A stretch of DNA of 64,000 nt from positions 5,332,001 through 5,396,000 of the forward strand of contig OZ004588.1 of assembly GCA_963924555.1 (NCBI GenBank), written 5' to 3'. The notes beneath the pieces are model-generated. The model saw only the letters and a list, made by a program, of their open reading frames with translations, was not told the origin of the DNA and did not search any database. The position numbers and the translations under genes were made by a program. This document shows, in pieces, positions 48,815 to 61,321 of the stretch. The first letter of the stretch is position 1. Each line of letters begins with the position of its first letter. The stretch comes from Crambe crambe (lineage: Eukaryota > Porifera > Demospongiae > Poecilosclerida > Crambeidae).

Positions 48815-51800
48815 CTAGAGATAAGGAGCCATGCAGATATGTAAGAGAAGTTTTGATGATCGGGTAGAGAGATAATATATACGGGAAAAAAAAGTGGTTC
48901 ATTCAACATAATATTAAATGATTATTGCACCCTTCAGTATGGAATACCATGATTTATTACACGCGAGCTGGGGAATATTTCCGAGGCCACATTATTTATC
49001 TATTCTATACTATAGCTCTCTAAAATGGACCTGGAGAGGTTCTCAGAGCGCAAGTGGTGAACTATAGGTTGATGAGACGAGGATGGTTCATCCCTTGAAT
49101 ATTCCTACTGGAAGCTCAGTAGACCTTTTAGTGTTCTCACTATCTTTATCATACAGCAATTTGTCAATTTCATCCTCGCTAACCTTACTGCCATTTCTCA
49201 GTCCACGAATTAAAACCATAGCAATAATTCATGCGCATGTAATACGAGTATTTATCACATGTCACATGGATCAATCAAATTGTCTCATTTTAGAGAGCTA
49301 TATGTATTATCATGAATGTTGATACCATAGTGGGTTTTATTTTGAGTGGCGAAAATTTTGTGGTTTTTTATGAATAACAAAAATTTAACCTACGAATGTT
49401 GATATACATAGAAATCTACCATGCCCCACAGTAAGTTATCAATCACTGCAGTGTCAAAACAACAACAACGACAACAAAAACAATAACAACAATCAAAACT
49501 TGTCTTCTAGATCCCCAAGACTCCCTATCAAGGATAGTATCATCTTCCTCTACAGTTCCAGTTAATTCACTGGTGAAAAATTGCTATGAAAGATTGTGGC
49601 CACAGATCGTACTCTAAGTATGATCACTATATCTGCTACCTCAAATGAGCTAGTCATAGTCACAACTTCTATACTTCTATGCTGCACAGGCATGGCAGCA
49701 CGTACCTGCCACTAGTAGGAATGGCATGGATTGCCCCATTGGACTAATACTTATTATGCTGGAAATTTTGTTACTGTATTTTCATGGTCATATTCAACAA
49801 TGAAAAATTACATGAAAATTATCCTGGTATAAAAAATAATAACAGGCAAGAAAATAAATTAACATGAATAACTCAATTTACAGTAGAGACTGGATTTATA
49901 GTGTAGGAGCAGATGCCATTTTATGCAGTGAAAATTCACATTATTCATGCACGAGTTATCAGAGAGCGCGATAGCGCTCTCTATGTAGGGATGACCTATG
50001 ACCCTATATAGGACTAATACTAAATGCAGTTGGATTTACTCAGAAAATAGTAAGTTGTAGCTGTTATGACTGCTTATCCTGTATTTTATGCACATTCTTA
50101 TCATGCAGGAGAATTTTGGAGACTGATACCCTCAACACAGAAGAGCAATAAAAGTGTGCATATTCATGATTTCTTATTCTTCATGTTCTTAATCATCATA
50201 TTCTTCATAATAATGGCACGATGTGGAGAAAAATTGGGCCGCGTTATGGCTATGTTCTATATATGAATGTGTAGCATTTTACCCCGACTAGTGCAGTGTG
50301 GCATCGGTTTAGCCTCTAGTTCACTCAGAAAAAAAGCCGCTCTCTTAGTACAGGGACTATACAACAAAGAAATTGAACATAACGCGCATGCGTAACAAAC
50401 GATAGTATAGTTGCCATGACTCTCGAAGCAAAAAGCCATTTCGACCATAGAGATAGAGCAGAATAATATAGTCAGCTCTAAGCTAGCTATTACTAGCTAG
50501 AACTGTAAGGACAGCGTGTAAATTTTGAATGGTAGACCTAAGCTTACTCGAGCTCATAATCTGCCAGTGAGTTGTGCATTATTTAGAAACGAAAGCAGGC
50601 TCCCTAGCCTGCCCTAGCCCTTCTCCCTTCTTTTATCTATGAGCTCAGCTAGTTAGAAGATTTTAATTCAGGCTTGGTTGTGATCCAGGATTGCAATACA
50701 AGAGCTATGAAAATTGAATTTCATGAAACAAGAACAGCTACAGTTACCTTGCCTCCTTCCCCTACCACTCTATGAACCAGCATAACAATTAATATTAAAA
50801 ACAGTTATAATAAGGAGGAAAAAAAACACTAACTACTTCCTACTGAACAATAATCATAACAAGCAGCTATAATGAGGTATTCATAATAGATGCTCTAAAG
50901 ACCTCCTGCAAAAAGAATTCTATTAAAAAAAAAGAGAAAAGAAACAAGTAAAGAAAAAAACATTTATTCTAATAAATGAAGGTGATGTAGGGATGACTAG
51001 TTAACTGGTCAAAAAAGAGTTGGAACAAGAGCTGAATAGATGACTGCAAGGATGAAGTTGAATCCAGGTGCAGTCACTAGTGTGACGTACCCACATTCGA
51101 CTTCATCCTTGCAGTCATCTATTCAGCTCTTATTCCAACTCTTTTTTGACCAGTTAACTAGTCATCCCTACATCACCTTCATTTATTAGAATAAATGTTT
51201 TTTTCTTTACTTGTATAATTATGTGATGACCCCTTATCAGCGATCAGAATGTTTGAATTATCTCATTTTGGAACTGAGCAATACATAATATTTCGTGTTA
51301 AAAATAATTCATGTAATAAAGTTAAATAATTAGTTTCTGTACAATGTAATAAGCTTTAAGACATTTCATACAGGAAGAAGTGTTTTTAACAACTGAAATA
51401 GAAGCAAATTAAAGTACTAATTTTCATTAGATAATAATTCTCTTTTGTTGTCATAGCTACTTGTAATTAGCTTTTTGTACAAGGTGATTAATTTTCGTGC
51501 GATTAATTTTCTTGTTGAACATGACCATGAAAATAAATGAATAATGTAGATCATTATTTATGTATAATGGAATGTTCAAGCAACCTTGTAATAATAAAGT
51601 GGTGACCATTTACCACTGTGGTGAATGATAGGGATATTATCATTGATTGTGGGTCTAGCTAGTGTTCTTGATTTTTATCAGGAAGTAGCTATAGAGCCCT
51701 TCAAAACTATATTATGTAGAAGTAACTAGCCACTGTATAAGATAGCTACATGGAGAAAAAAAAGACAGCCGAGGTCCGAGGTCCAATGTTGGCTCATTTT

Positions 51801-52048
51801 CTGAGCTTTTAAACTTCCTTGTACCCCACACCAATCACCTTTGATCCCTAAACCGAGAAAGGCTGACTATGTACAATGCATAATAACTTATTAAAACAAC
51901 AAAACCTTGGCCATGATAGCTAACATTTTATTTGGAGTATTATAATTCCAAACTCTATAGCTAATAAAAGCCACCATTGATTTATTCTGGCTGGTAGGAA
52001 AAATGCAATTTTATGGCTATCCAGCCACACTGAAGTAAGCTTACTTAC
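48815..52048 (-). other. Intron 1 of copy D
   Basis: No supported exon. It contains an AAC-rich microsatellite (about 49456-49495), the foldback element at 50944-51213, and scattered AT-rich sequence. It shares little with intron 1 of copies B and C apart from the first bases after the donor. Confidence 0.5.
50944..51213. mobile_element. Near-perfect foldback element
   Basis: Two inverted arms of about 115 bp (50944-51058 and 51099-51213) flank a loop of about 40 bp. The outer ends read ACAAGTAAAGAAAAAAACAT and its complement. The arms are nearly identical, so the insertion or gene conversion is recent. No coding capacity. Confidence 0.85.
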
Positions 52049-52063
52049 CCGTGGTTCAGTCAT
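52049..52063 (-). CDS. Copy D first coding exon (MTEPR)
   Basis: ATGACTGAACCACGG and then the donor GTAAGTAAG on the minus strand: phase 0, five codons. It is homologous to MSEPR of B and C, with synonymous and conservative changes. It lies about 3.2 kb upstream of the PPKD exon. The KDZ transposon begins less than 100 bp further upstream, so the promoter of copy D may be altered relative to the other copies. Confidence 0.68.
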
Positions 52064-52177
52064 AGTTAAATCTCTTTCCTAGGGATCTGCACTGTACACC
52101 TTTAAGCTTTCGCAAGCACGATGTTTGAGTATGCGCACGCGGCCACCCGGTTCGGAAACTTTTCTGCAGTAGACTAC

Positions 52178-52304
52178 AGCGGTTTTCCAAAATCTTGCAA
52201 CTGCAGAAGCCAGTCACATGATCGATATGAGCAATCTGACCAACCAGTTCGCTCCAATCACTTCCGCTTTCCACTTTCCTGTTGCAAGGTTTTGGAAAAC
52301 CGCT
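52178..52304. mobile_element. 127-bp MITE nested in the left end of the KDZ element
   Basis: Its inverted ends are AGCGGTTTTCCAAAA and CTTGCAAC with one mismatch in 24 bp. It splits the left inverted end of the KDZ element exactly between GACTAC and TACTAG, which are contiguous in the right end. The uninterrupted partner defines the insertion precisely. Confidence 0.75.
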
Positions 52305-52696
52305 GTACTAGTACAAAGGTGAAAACCCAGACTACTTCAATACTGACGTCAGGATTCTTCACTTAACCCTTTCCATTCTTGCCACGTGGCTCCATTGATT
52401 GTGAAGCTGGTATAGGGACTGTGGGACTGCTTGTTCTGTGCTTCTGGGAGTGTGGGACTGCTTAGTAGCTGACCAGGTGATGGACAGTGACAACAGTGAC
52501 AGTGAAGATGAACAAGATGGAGCCAAAGGCTAGAGAGCTTTGTAATGGGCAGCCATTCCCTAAGGATGTTGTGGCAGTTCTAGACTCTTTTTATGAAAGA
52601 GGAATGACTGGATGGGGGCAGAAGCACTCTTCAAGTTTAGATGAAGTGATGGAGATCACAGGGTTGAGCAACAGTCAACTAAAGGTAGAATTTAGG

Positions 52697-52910
52697 GAGG
52701 TGTGAGGGGTGGCATGAGAGGGATGAGAGGGGTGCAAGGGGTGGCACGAGAGGGTAGTGTGTGAGGGGTGGCATGAGAGGGATACGAGGGGGGCATGAGA
52801 GGGGTGTGAGGGGTGGCATGAAGTGGGGGCATGAGAGGGGTGTGAGTGGTGGCATGGGAGGGTGCGAGGGGTGGCATGAGAAGGGTGAGAGGGGTGCAAG
52901 GGGTAGGTGT
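52697..52910. repeat. G-rich minisatellite in intron
   Basis: Irregular repeats of GTGAGGGGTGGCATGAGAGG-like units between the donor at 52685 and the acceptor at 52948 of the homeodomain-like gene. Strongly strand-asymmetric (G on plus). It produces overlapping His/Pro/Ser-rich shadow frames on the minus strand. Confidence 0.85.
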
Positions 52911-54159
52911 GGTACTTGTCTCATGTCATAGGTGCTTACTTTTTATAGAATTGGATTCGGAGGAAAAATATGAAGCGAAAAGCGATAGAAATTGAAGGTG
53001 ATGAGGAGAATGCTCTGCCAATTTCCAAAAGGAGAACTCCATGGGTTCATTATTTGAAAAAATTTGCTCAATCTAATGGTGAGTTACAGTAGCTCTGTTC
53101 ATACTTATGTTTAGTACATTTTTCATTGTGCAGAGGGAAGGAATGCCATAGCTAAAAATCCTGGAGAGCTTAACAAAAGAGCCAGTGTTAAGTATGCCAC
53201 TCTATCACTTGAGGAAAGAATGAAGTTGGACGGTGAGATAGAGAATGAACCACTACATAAGCTAACAAAAAGAGAGGTGGTTAGATGTGGAGAAAGAATC
53301 TTCAAGAAAATGGACAAATTGGTAAGAATACAGTCCTTGTAGAGACCATGCCATTGTTTGTCATGACACTGGTGCATGTCCATATAGTGAGGGAGAAGTT
53401 ATCAGAACACCAATGACCAAGAAACCATGTTAATGTTCAGATTATTTTTCAATGGCAGAGCTATTGGATTCTAATTAACACATGCCAGAAATACCATTGT
53501 AAGCAAGGGTCTACTGTAGTCTCAAGGGGAAGTAGCAGAGAGGTCTGGGATCATGCGTAAACTATTTTGGGGTTTACAGTAGAACCTTAACTATACGGAT
53601 CCTATGGGACCAGCACCAGTCCATATTATCTGAAACCTCCGGTGCCGTCCATTAGATTGCATGCTGTATGCAGGATCACCAGACCCCTATGCATTTTCAT
53701 ATAAGGGGTGTGGCACACGATAACCATTCACTTGACTTTTGTTTAGTTCAATGACTTGGATGAACTGGGGTACTATGGCTTCTCCATTGGGTTTTACGGT
53801 AACAAGACTGAACTTGTTGGTACAAGGAGGACACTAACATGTTTTGATTGTCAACTAATTGAATATTTACATGCAAAGATCCTTGCAGGTGACTATAGAG
53901 TTTAGGGTTATAGTAGAACCTCAAACTTATGAAATTATTATAGGAAAGTAACTATTTCAGTATACCGAACATTTCAGTATTCCAAGTACCCTCTGGTCCC
54001 AAAGTGGTCATTATTACTGGACTTGTTTTGTGTATTACACAGCTAATCCGCCACCTGTTGACAATCAGCTTCCTCCACACTCTAGATCTACAGCTCTGTC
54101 CAGCATTAACCCTCCTCCATCCAAAAGTACTCCTTTATCTGGGGTCAAAACTCCAACTT

Positions 54160-54590
54160 CATCTTCCAAGGTCGCCTCTAAGGTTAAGACGCCACCCTCT
54201 GGCTCCCGAGTCAATGCTCCGCCCTCCACCTCCAAGGTTGCCTCCAAAGTCAATGCTCCGCCCTCCACCTCCATGGTCATCTCCAAAGTCAATGCTATGC
54301 CCTCCAGCTCCAAAGTCAATACTTCGCCCTCCACCTCCAAGGTCACCTCCAAAGTCAATGCTCTGCCCTCCACCTCCGTGGTCATCTCCAAAGTCAATGC
54401 TACGCCCTCCAGCTCCAAAGTCGCCTCCAAAGTCAATGCTCCGCCCTCCACCTCCATGGTCACCTCCAAAGTCAATGCTCCGCCCTCCACCTCCATGGTC
54501 ATCTCCAAAGTCAATGCTCTGCCCTCCACCTCCTTGGTCGCCTCCAAAGTCAATGCTCCACCCTCCACCTCTGAAGTCGATAAACCACCC
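54160..54590 (+). repeat. Coding tandem repeat (Pro/Ser/Val-rich)
   Basis: Units of about 36-45 bp around AAAGTCAATGCTCCGCCCTC are repeated about ten times in frame within the cargo gene. Some units differ by loss or gain of whole codons, so frame was kept during expansion. All six frames are fairly open here, giving false long frames on the minus strand. Confidence 0.8.
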
Positions 54591-56447
54591 TCTTCTGCCG
54601 AGGCCAATGTTCCACTCTCTGCCTCTACAATCAAGACTCAATCCTCTGTCTCATCTCTTCGGTCTAATGAGGCACCCATAGTTATCAATTCAAGTAGCCC
54701 ATTAAAGGCTGACCCCAATGAATGTTTAAAGACCCCATACTTATTCAGAAGTGATTTAGAGGCACTAGTTGGAGAACGTTATTTAACTTGTCGTTTGATA
54801 GATGGTTGTATGGAATTATTGAAAGGTGTAAATGAGAAGATTCGCCTCGTGCTATATTGGCCACACTTCTTGTGCTATATTACACATACAGAGGATGGCA
54901 GTCGGTAACAAAGGATTTCGTGGGTGTGAAAGGAAATTTTGTACAGATTATTCATGTCAGGGGCAATCACTGGATTACAGTTTCAAACATAAACTGTTCC
55001 TCTAAAACGATTTATATATATGACAGCATGTATGCAGACATAGATCGTACTACTCAAAGAAAGATTTGTTCTATATGGAGGCCTCAGTGGCAATAATTAT
55101 GTGAAGTTTAAAATGGTAAATATCCAGTTGCAAACAAATGCCAGAGACTGGACTATTTTCGGTTGCTGTGGCAGCAGAGCTGGCCTCGATTGTGTACATG
55201 GGACATCTCGAAGATGCGATTCCACCTAAAACAAGGCTTAGAGTTGGGGAGGATTGAACCATTTCCTCTAAAGAGACCAAGAAGTACCCTTTCAGGCCAA
55301 GATATACTGCATCTGTCGAATGCCAAATGATGAAAATAAATCTATGGTGCAGTGTGACTTCTGCAGTTTGTGGTATCATATTGAATGTGTCAATCTATCT
55401 GAAGATCTATCAGCTAACATTAAATGGAAATGTCCAACTTATTATACTATATTATTATTCTACACTATTCTTGTTCTCATTAAGCTTACAGATTTGCTGC
55501 AACTTTTGAGTGATTTGTTTACGTTCCGTTACATAGCATAGCATGGGGATTGGGGGGTCCACCAAAGCTGGTCAAACTGCTAAAAACATTTGGTTAGCTA
55601 GTAGATGAAGAATGGTTGAATTATGACTTATAAGGACAGTGCCAATCTGTCTACAGCAACCACCTCTGGGCCAATGAAAGGTGTCAGGACTTTATACAGA
55701 GGTGAAAGTGAATGTCCATGCAGGCTCCATACTTGGCATGTAGTCTTAATAGTTGTATAATTACACTATACCTGAGTATCATGGTACTTTAATATGAAAC
55801 TCTGAAATTATAGTGCCCATTATAGTACATAGCTGCCCCGAAGTGTACTAATCTGTTGAAACTGCACTGTGTAATCAGGCCACCTCCTATAACAGCCAAC
55901 TTGTCTTGTCCCAAGGGGTGACCACTATAGACGTTGCACTCTAGTTTGCTTTATGTATGTATTACTTCATCATCACCACCAACACTTGATTTATGTGCTT
56001 CAGTGCATCACTGCTCATTTATAGACCCTCATATGTGGATATACACCTTTTCAGAGGACATCAAGTTCAAAACTTGCATGAAAGTTATCACTGATGAAAG
56101 CGTAGAGGCCAGGCCAGTGGGCATGATTACATCTTCATAAGCTCATATGCATTACATTGGATTGTGTACTGTTATACAACACAATCTGTCACTGTTGCAT
56201 GGTATGTAGTCTTCAAGGTGGACTCTCTTCAAGGTTTGCATTCATTCAGCTAACAAGAGGGATAAAACCATGGTTTCCCAATTGTGAATGAATGAACCTA
56301 TCCCAGTATGAAAATGAAAGAAAGGGATCAGCTATACTGGACACATTCCATTTCACAAGCTAATCAAGAAATAAAAAACAACAACAAAAACAACTGCTGG
56401 CACAACAAAAGTAGTTAGCTAACAAAAGTAGTTAGCTAGATGAAACA

Positions 56448-59400
56448 CTAGTATTCATCGTCTGAGGATGAGTTGGAATCACTGTCGAAATCATCATTGT
56501 CGTCTGGAAACACAGATTCATCATCAATTTCAGCTGATAAACTGCTGAAAAGGATTTTTGATTTCTCCAAATTGTATTCTGTCTCCCACATTGCTTTCTG
56601 CAAAAGAGACCTCAGACCTTGATTGTAGAATGTTTCATCAGACAGTGAATTCAGGTGCGTAGCCAGGATTTTATCATAGGGGGTGCTAGCAAGAAAAGAA
56701 ATATCCGCGCGATTACGCTCGGAAAATTTTTATCCAGCCACGCCCACTTTCCCACTAAACCGCGCCCACTTGATGCGACCTTTGAACTAATAGTAGCTAG
56801 CTATAGCGTTAGCAGAAGTAGTTAGCAAGAGTAGTTTTTACAGTTTAGCTTAATTTGAGCTTGGTGGATCTGGGAGAAAATTATTAAGTAAGTACGTAGA
56901 TCGTCTGTTAATAATTAGGTAGCTATTACACATCCGGTGCAGCTCAAAGGGGGTGCTCGAGCCCCCTGAGCCCCTCCCTGGCTACGCGCCTGATTGATCT
57001 GATTTTGTATGTATTTCTGCCTTTTGGCCCAATACAACTGCACACGTTGCCTTGAGGAGTACCATTTCTTCACTGGAACGTTTCATTAGAAGAAAAGCCT
57101 GGGCAATATTTTGTTGTACAGTCCACGGTATGCCCCTTTCAATGGTAGCTGTGTTCACCCGCTCCTTTTGCTTCCAGAAGTCAGAATAACACATCAATTA
57201 TGGTATAAGGTACACAATCTTGAATCTGACTATTTACAGCATTACATTCTTCCAAAAGTGTCCTTATTCTTCTCATCTCTTTTGAAATGCCCAACGCAAG
57301 CTTTTTAGCGATCTTCTGCCCATCTGTTAAAGTCAATGATTCATCATTACACAGACTGACAAGGCAGTTTTATTACTTACCAGCATACTTTGCCTTCATT
57401 TTTAATAAGTAGTGTCGCTTTATTATTGACGCCCACAGAGAAGATTCCAACTGACCCTGTCTATCCACCAAGAAACACTTTCTTGCATCAGCATACTGCT
57501 TATCAGTAGTGTGCCACCTTGTTGCTATACTATGCCTTCTCTCAAAATCAGCCAGCCTATTCTCGATACTATTGAGGTAGTTGAAATAATAAGTCACCTC
57601 TTAAGGATCAGGTGAATCACAGTAATTTGTATCAGGGTGATCTCTTAACCCTAGATGGGGTTGTTCACCAATTTACTTATATCCATTCAAAGGCCATTTA
57701 TTCGGAGGTTCAACTATACACACTAGATGGGCTGTAAAACCTTTGGGACTTGGTAACCCCTATAAGCCGGTCACCTCCCTATAATGGGTTCCACTGTACA
57801 CTTCTTTGCCTCAGTATAAATACATGTATACACCTGAATGGTTTATGGTTAACCTCGTGGTTACTTTAGTATTTCCATAAATGGTTAGTGCTTTGTTGAT
57901 AAACACACAGGTATGTACCTGAAAAATTTTTCTCGTAAGGATTTTCTGTCACTTGGGGAACTATTCATGAGACTTTCCCTATTTAAATATGCTGAGACAC
58001 AAGCATTATCATAATACAAGTTATTACCTAGTAGTATAGTAGGAATGCAACATGTGAAAGTAGTTCACATTCCATTCATCAGTAACTAGCAAAGATGCAT
58101 TCTTCTATAATAATGTCTTACGTATGGGTTCAGCCTTGTCATCTGCCACAATAACACTTCGTTCTTCAGTAATCCACTTTTCTACCATGGCATCGGATAT
58201 AGGGACTAGAGAAACCTATCTATAATACTCTTGTTCAGATAGTACCCTCAAATTACCTTCCACAGATGTTTTATTAGCACAATAATCCATCTTCATTTCT
58301 TTTGCTTTTTTCCATCTTCGAAGCAGCAAAGACTCTATGCACACCAAAAGGTAAATTTATGATCACTGCTTCTTATTTACTTACGCATGCGTTGTTTTGA
58401 ATAATGGCCATAAAACAGAAGAGCATGTGCTAGAACATCTATCCTATGTGAGGGTCTCATTTCTTTCGTCATTCGACTGAATCTTCGTAAGTATGACCAC
58501 AGCCTTTCCATGACCTCACCATCTGATAAGCCAATACCCTCACATCGTAAAGGGCTATAAACAACCTTGCAAGGAATTGAAAAAGTAAACAGAAACTACA
58601 CGATTATATTGCTACCTACCTGGCATGCTGCTTTATGCCCATATGCATGGAATGATGGTAGGGCAAGCTTGATCCTGTCTATGAGTGAGATTTCTTTCTT
58701 GTTTCTCAGGTGTTGAACTAGCATACATGCAATGTCATACATAATGTAGAGGCAGGAGGAATGTCATTTATAAGCTGCTGCAGCAACCACACTCCATAAG
58801 ATAACCTAATTAGTAGTACATTAAAGTTAGCCCTACATACCTACATACATAATTCTTCTATTACCTTTCCCCATGCTTGAGACTAATAAATAGCCGAGGA
58901 AATTCATGCCTACAAGCACATCCAAATAGAGCTGTTTCTTCTAATGCATGGTAGCGTTTGGATGACCTCAAGGCATCACCAGCCAAAAATTCACTACACA
59001 CCTTTAGTATTCTTCTGAATTAGAATACAGATTTCTTAATATTCATACCTTTGCAGGGGTTTTCCCCAAATTGTATGTTGCAACAAATTCGTCTACTGTG
59101 GAGAAAAATATATCACCGTGCAGGGAATCTCTAACACTTCGCCCTGCTGACTTCTTCCTTGGGAGACCAAACAGTGCGTCCGTAGACAGTACACAAACCC
59201 CTGACTCCTGAATAAGGTAAACCTATATTGATACTCATACATTTCAACCTTTGTTACTTACAGTTGGACATGCTGGACAGATATTACCCATATCTAAATC
59301 ACTGCAAGCAAACTTTAAATGTCTGAGTTCCACTTTGAGGTACCTCACTTGGCCTGCAAACACAGTTACATAAACATTACAATACTTACCTGTATTCTTC

Positions 59401-60413
59401 AAAACAATCAATCATTGAGGAATATATGTTCTTTCGCTATTCAAAGCAAAAAAAAGGTCAATGCACACGGCGTAGTCAATTGTGTACTCACTTTTATGAC
59501 TAAATGAGGACATTTAAATTGAAAGGCCTTACAAAGATCCTTCAGAGCGACTTGACACTCCAACAGCAAGGCCTCAGCCCAGTCAAGTAGATCAAATGAG
59601 AACACTATGTGGGGATGATGTGGTGTAGACGGCCATAGACGAGCTCGTACAAGAGTGAGTACCAGGGGTTCACAAGAACAATACAGAAAATTAATGTTAT
59701 GTTCATTACCTAAAATTGTCAGAAATACTTTATATGTTAGCAAAGCTGTACATTTATACACACCATTGGCATCAATACAACAGAGAGTTGTAGATAAAGG
59801 TGACATACACTCATGAGGTATTCTAACATCAATCTTTCTGTCTTGAATAATCACTGGTTTAAACATTCCTTCCTAAATTAAACAGATGGTAGATAGAGCA
59901 CATGTCATGGACTTTACTAACCTCCCACACTTTACCAGTATGTAACAATCCAACTTTAGAATGTGCATCACTGAAACACTGAGCACAATAGTAAGCCCAG
60001 GCCGCACAGTCAACACAACAATATTTAGCCTCTGCCGAGCACAAAATACATCCTTGTCCAAAAGGCATACCACTGCATTCCACTGCCACCTGTCTCAACG
60101 AATCTCTAATTGCTCCCCATGCTGTAGCACTAGCCTTCTACTTTATCTCATGAAGACTAGGCTCTGTAATATTACTGGGGTTAGCATGGCCACATGTAAA
60201 ATCATGAATGAAAGTTTCCTCCAAAGGGGTGCAGGAAGATGCTTGGGACACTAATGAGAAAGATAAGTGCACAGTTACATTACTCTCACTGCAGTTTAGC
60301 ATGCACGATAAAGGGTGTATCGAGCTATGATACTCTGAGGACATGCAGCTGTCTATAATGCTAATAGATGGTGAATAGCACCATATTATTGTATAGCCAG
60401 ACACTTCATACAC
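56448..60413 (-). pseudogene. KDZ transposase (interrupted)
   Basis: Multi-exon minus-strand gene. A Cys-rich N-terminal cluster (59859-60098: CILCSAEAKYCCVDCAAWAYYCAQC) is of the CxC type associated with KDZ transposases. Downstream exons carry FGCACRHEFPRLF (about 58880), YDIACMLVQHL (about 58730), LALPSFHAYGHKAACQ (about 58640) and CEGIGLSDGEVMERLWSYLR (about 58520), the RNase H-like core with acidic residues in the D and E blocks. The C-terminus is an acidic tail (DDNDDFDSDSNSSSDDEY) ending in TAG at 56448-56450. The exon before it is cut by a 341-bp MITE at 56652-56992, after KSDQ. The first exon (60138-60413 region) is uncertain. Confidence 0.75.
56652..56992. mobile_element. MITE with GCGTAGCCAGG ends inside the KDZ transposase
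   Basis: Left end CAGGTGCGTAGCCAGGATTT; the right end is the inverted counterpart CCTGGCTACGCGCCTG. Internal sequence is non-coding. Minus-strand coding sequence is recognisable on both sides (HTKSDQ before, NSLSDETFYN after), so it was inserted into an exon. Confidence 0.8.
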
Positions 60414-60867
60414 GTCCTTTTCTTTTAGAAATCTTGAGGATGTACTTCATGGAGCGTTTGTAGGTGCAAAATTACATGAGCTGAAATTTCAGCTCTTCAC
60501 CATTACTGCAATGAGATTAGTCACTGGACTCCTTTGTGTGAGACTATGAAACATGGCAGGTACATTAGCATTACTTGTATGGCTAATTTACACATTTTGC
60601 CATCTGTATAGCTACCCTCGCCACTTCAGCTCAATACACCCTTGCATACCAGGCTCTTCCTGTGCTTCCTGTGGGACAAAACACAGACCTCTCAACCTGC
60701 CATCTATTCGGGTGAGATTCGTCATCAGCGCAATATAAAATGTGTATTTAAAGAAAACCATAAAAAAGAGTAGTATTTCTCTCCATAGAAGTAATACAAA
60801 TGAATTGAGATTTTGGGAGTGAGAAAAGAGTGAATCTCACTCCAAAAGAGCGAGTGAGAGGCCTGGT

Positions 60868-61050
60868 TTAAACAGTGTCAGTACCTCTCTCAGTTCCCTC
60901 CACAAGCCTACACTCTTTGATTTGTCCCCTTGAAATGGTAGCCTCTTGAGTGAATCCAGCACTTCTCTTTGTCACCTTGAAGGAAGGCAGCTTGTACTTC
61001 ATGTGAGCAGCCATAACCATTGGTCTTTCTGCTGAGCTTGCGCACTTCAA
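60868..61050 (-). other. Unidentified coding-like fragment near the KDZ right end
   Basis: A 60-codon minus frame (KYKLPSFKVTKRSAGFTQEA, then ISRGQIKECRLVEGTERG) with balanced composition. No family recognised. It may be an upstream exon of the transposase or remnant cargo. Confidence 0.25.
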
Positions 61051-61321
61051 GGGGTTAAACTAGAGTGCTAGACCGTAAAACCTTGCAGAATTATTTGAGT
61101 GCTTGGGTTTCACCTTTGTACTAGTAGTCTACTGCAGGAAGGTTTCCGAACCAGGTGACTGAATAGTGCTGCTTAGAGAAAATGTACCTTCACTGGACTA
61201 TCTGTTGTTTTTTTTGAGCAATGGCTGAATATTTGGCTCTTCTAAAATAGGTATAGGAGGAAGAATATTTTATTTTTCTACATACGGTTTATGTCTTAAT
61301 CTTAGATATTTATATTTGCAG

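Larger units (their letters stand above)
52487..55560 (+). pseudogene. Homeodomain-like / Pro-Ser repeat / Ulp1-like / PHD gene (KDZ cargo)
   Basis: Exons: to 52684 (FPKDVVAVLDSFYERGM to GLSNSQLK), 52949-53078 (NWIRRKNMKRK onward), 53134-53321, 53747-53888, and from 54043. The join QLK/NWIRRKN gives a homeodomain third-helix pattern. From 54043 a Pro/Ser/Thr/Val-rich segment repeats SKVNAPPSTSMV-like units. From about 54900 a C48/Ulp1-like protease follows: HVRGNHWITVS (catalytic His region) and YIYDSMYADID (Asp region). A frameshift lies near 54840, and where DCG is expected there is RDWTIF, so the catalytic Cys is lost; another frameshift and a stop follow. At 55305-55440 a PHD finger is visible (YCICRMP, CDFCSLWYHIEC, KWKCP). 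It probably no longer encodes an active protease. Start codon uncertain. Confidence 0.62.
52147..61154. mobile_element. KDZ (Zisupton-type) DNA transposon, about 9 kb
   Basis: The left end (52147-52177, resuming at 52305-52331) and the right end (61104-61154, complement) match over about 50 bp: GGTTCGGAAAC, CTGCAGTAGACTAC and TAGTACAAAGGTGAAA appear in both. Between them are a KDZ-family transposase on the minus strand and a plus-strand gene with Ulp1-like and PHD parts. Accessory genes including Ulp1-like proteases are known from Zisupton-type elements. The transposase is interrupted by a MITE, so this copy is probably dead. A target duplication was not found with confidence, so the exact outer limits may be off by some bases. 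Confidence 0.68.

Noticed and set aside
52675-52924. His/Pro-rich minus-strand frames
   Set aside because: Produced by the G-rich minisatellite in an intron of the plus-strand gene.
54065-54641. Long minus-strand frames in the Pro/Ser repeat (Gly/Glu-rich)
   Set aside because: They are antisense shadows of the in-frame coding repeat on the plus strand, whose exon boundaries and downstream Ulp1/PHD homology fix the real strand.
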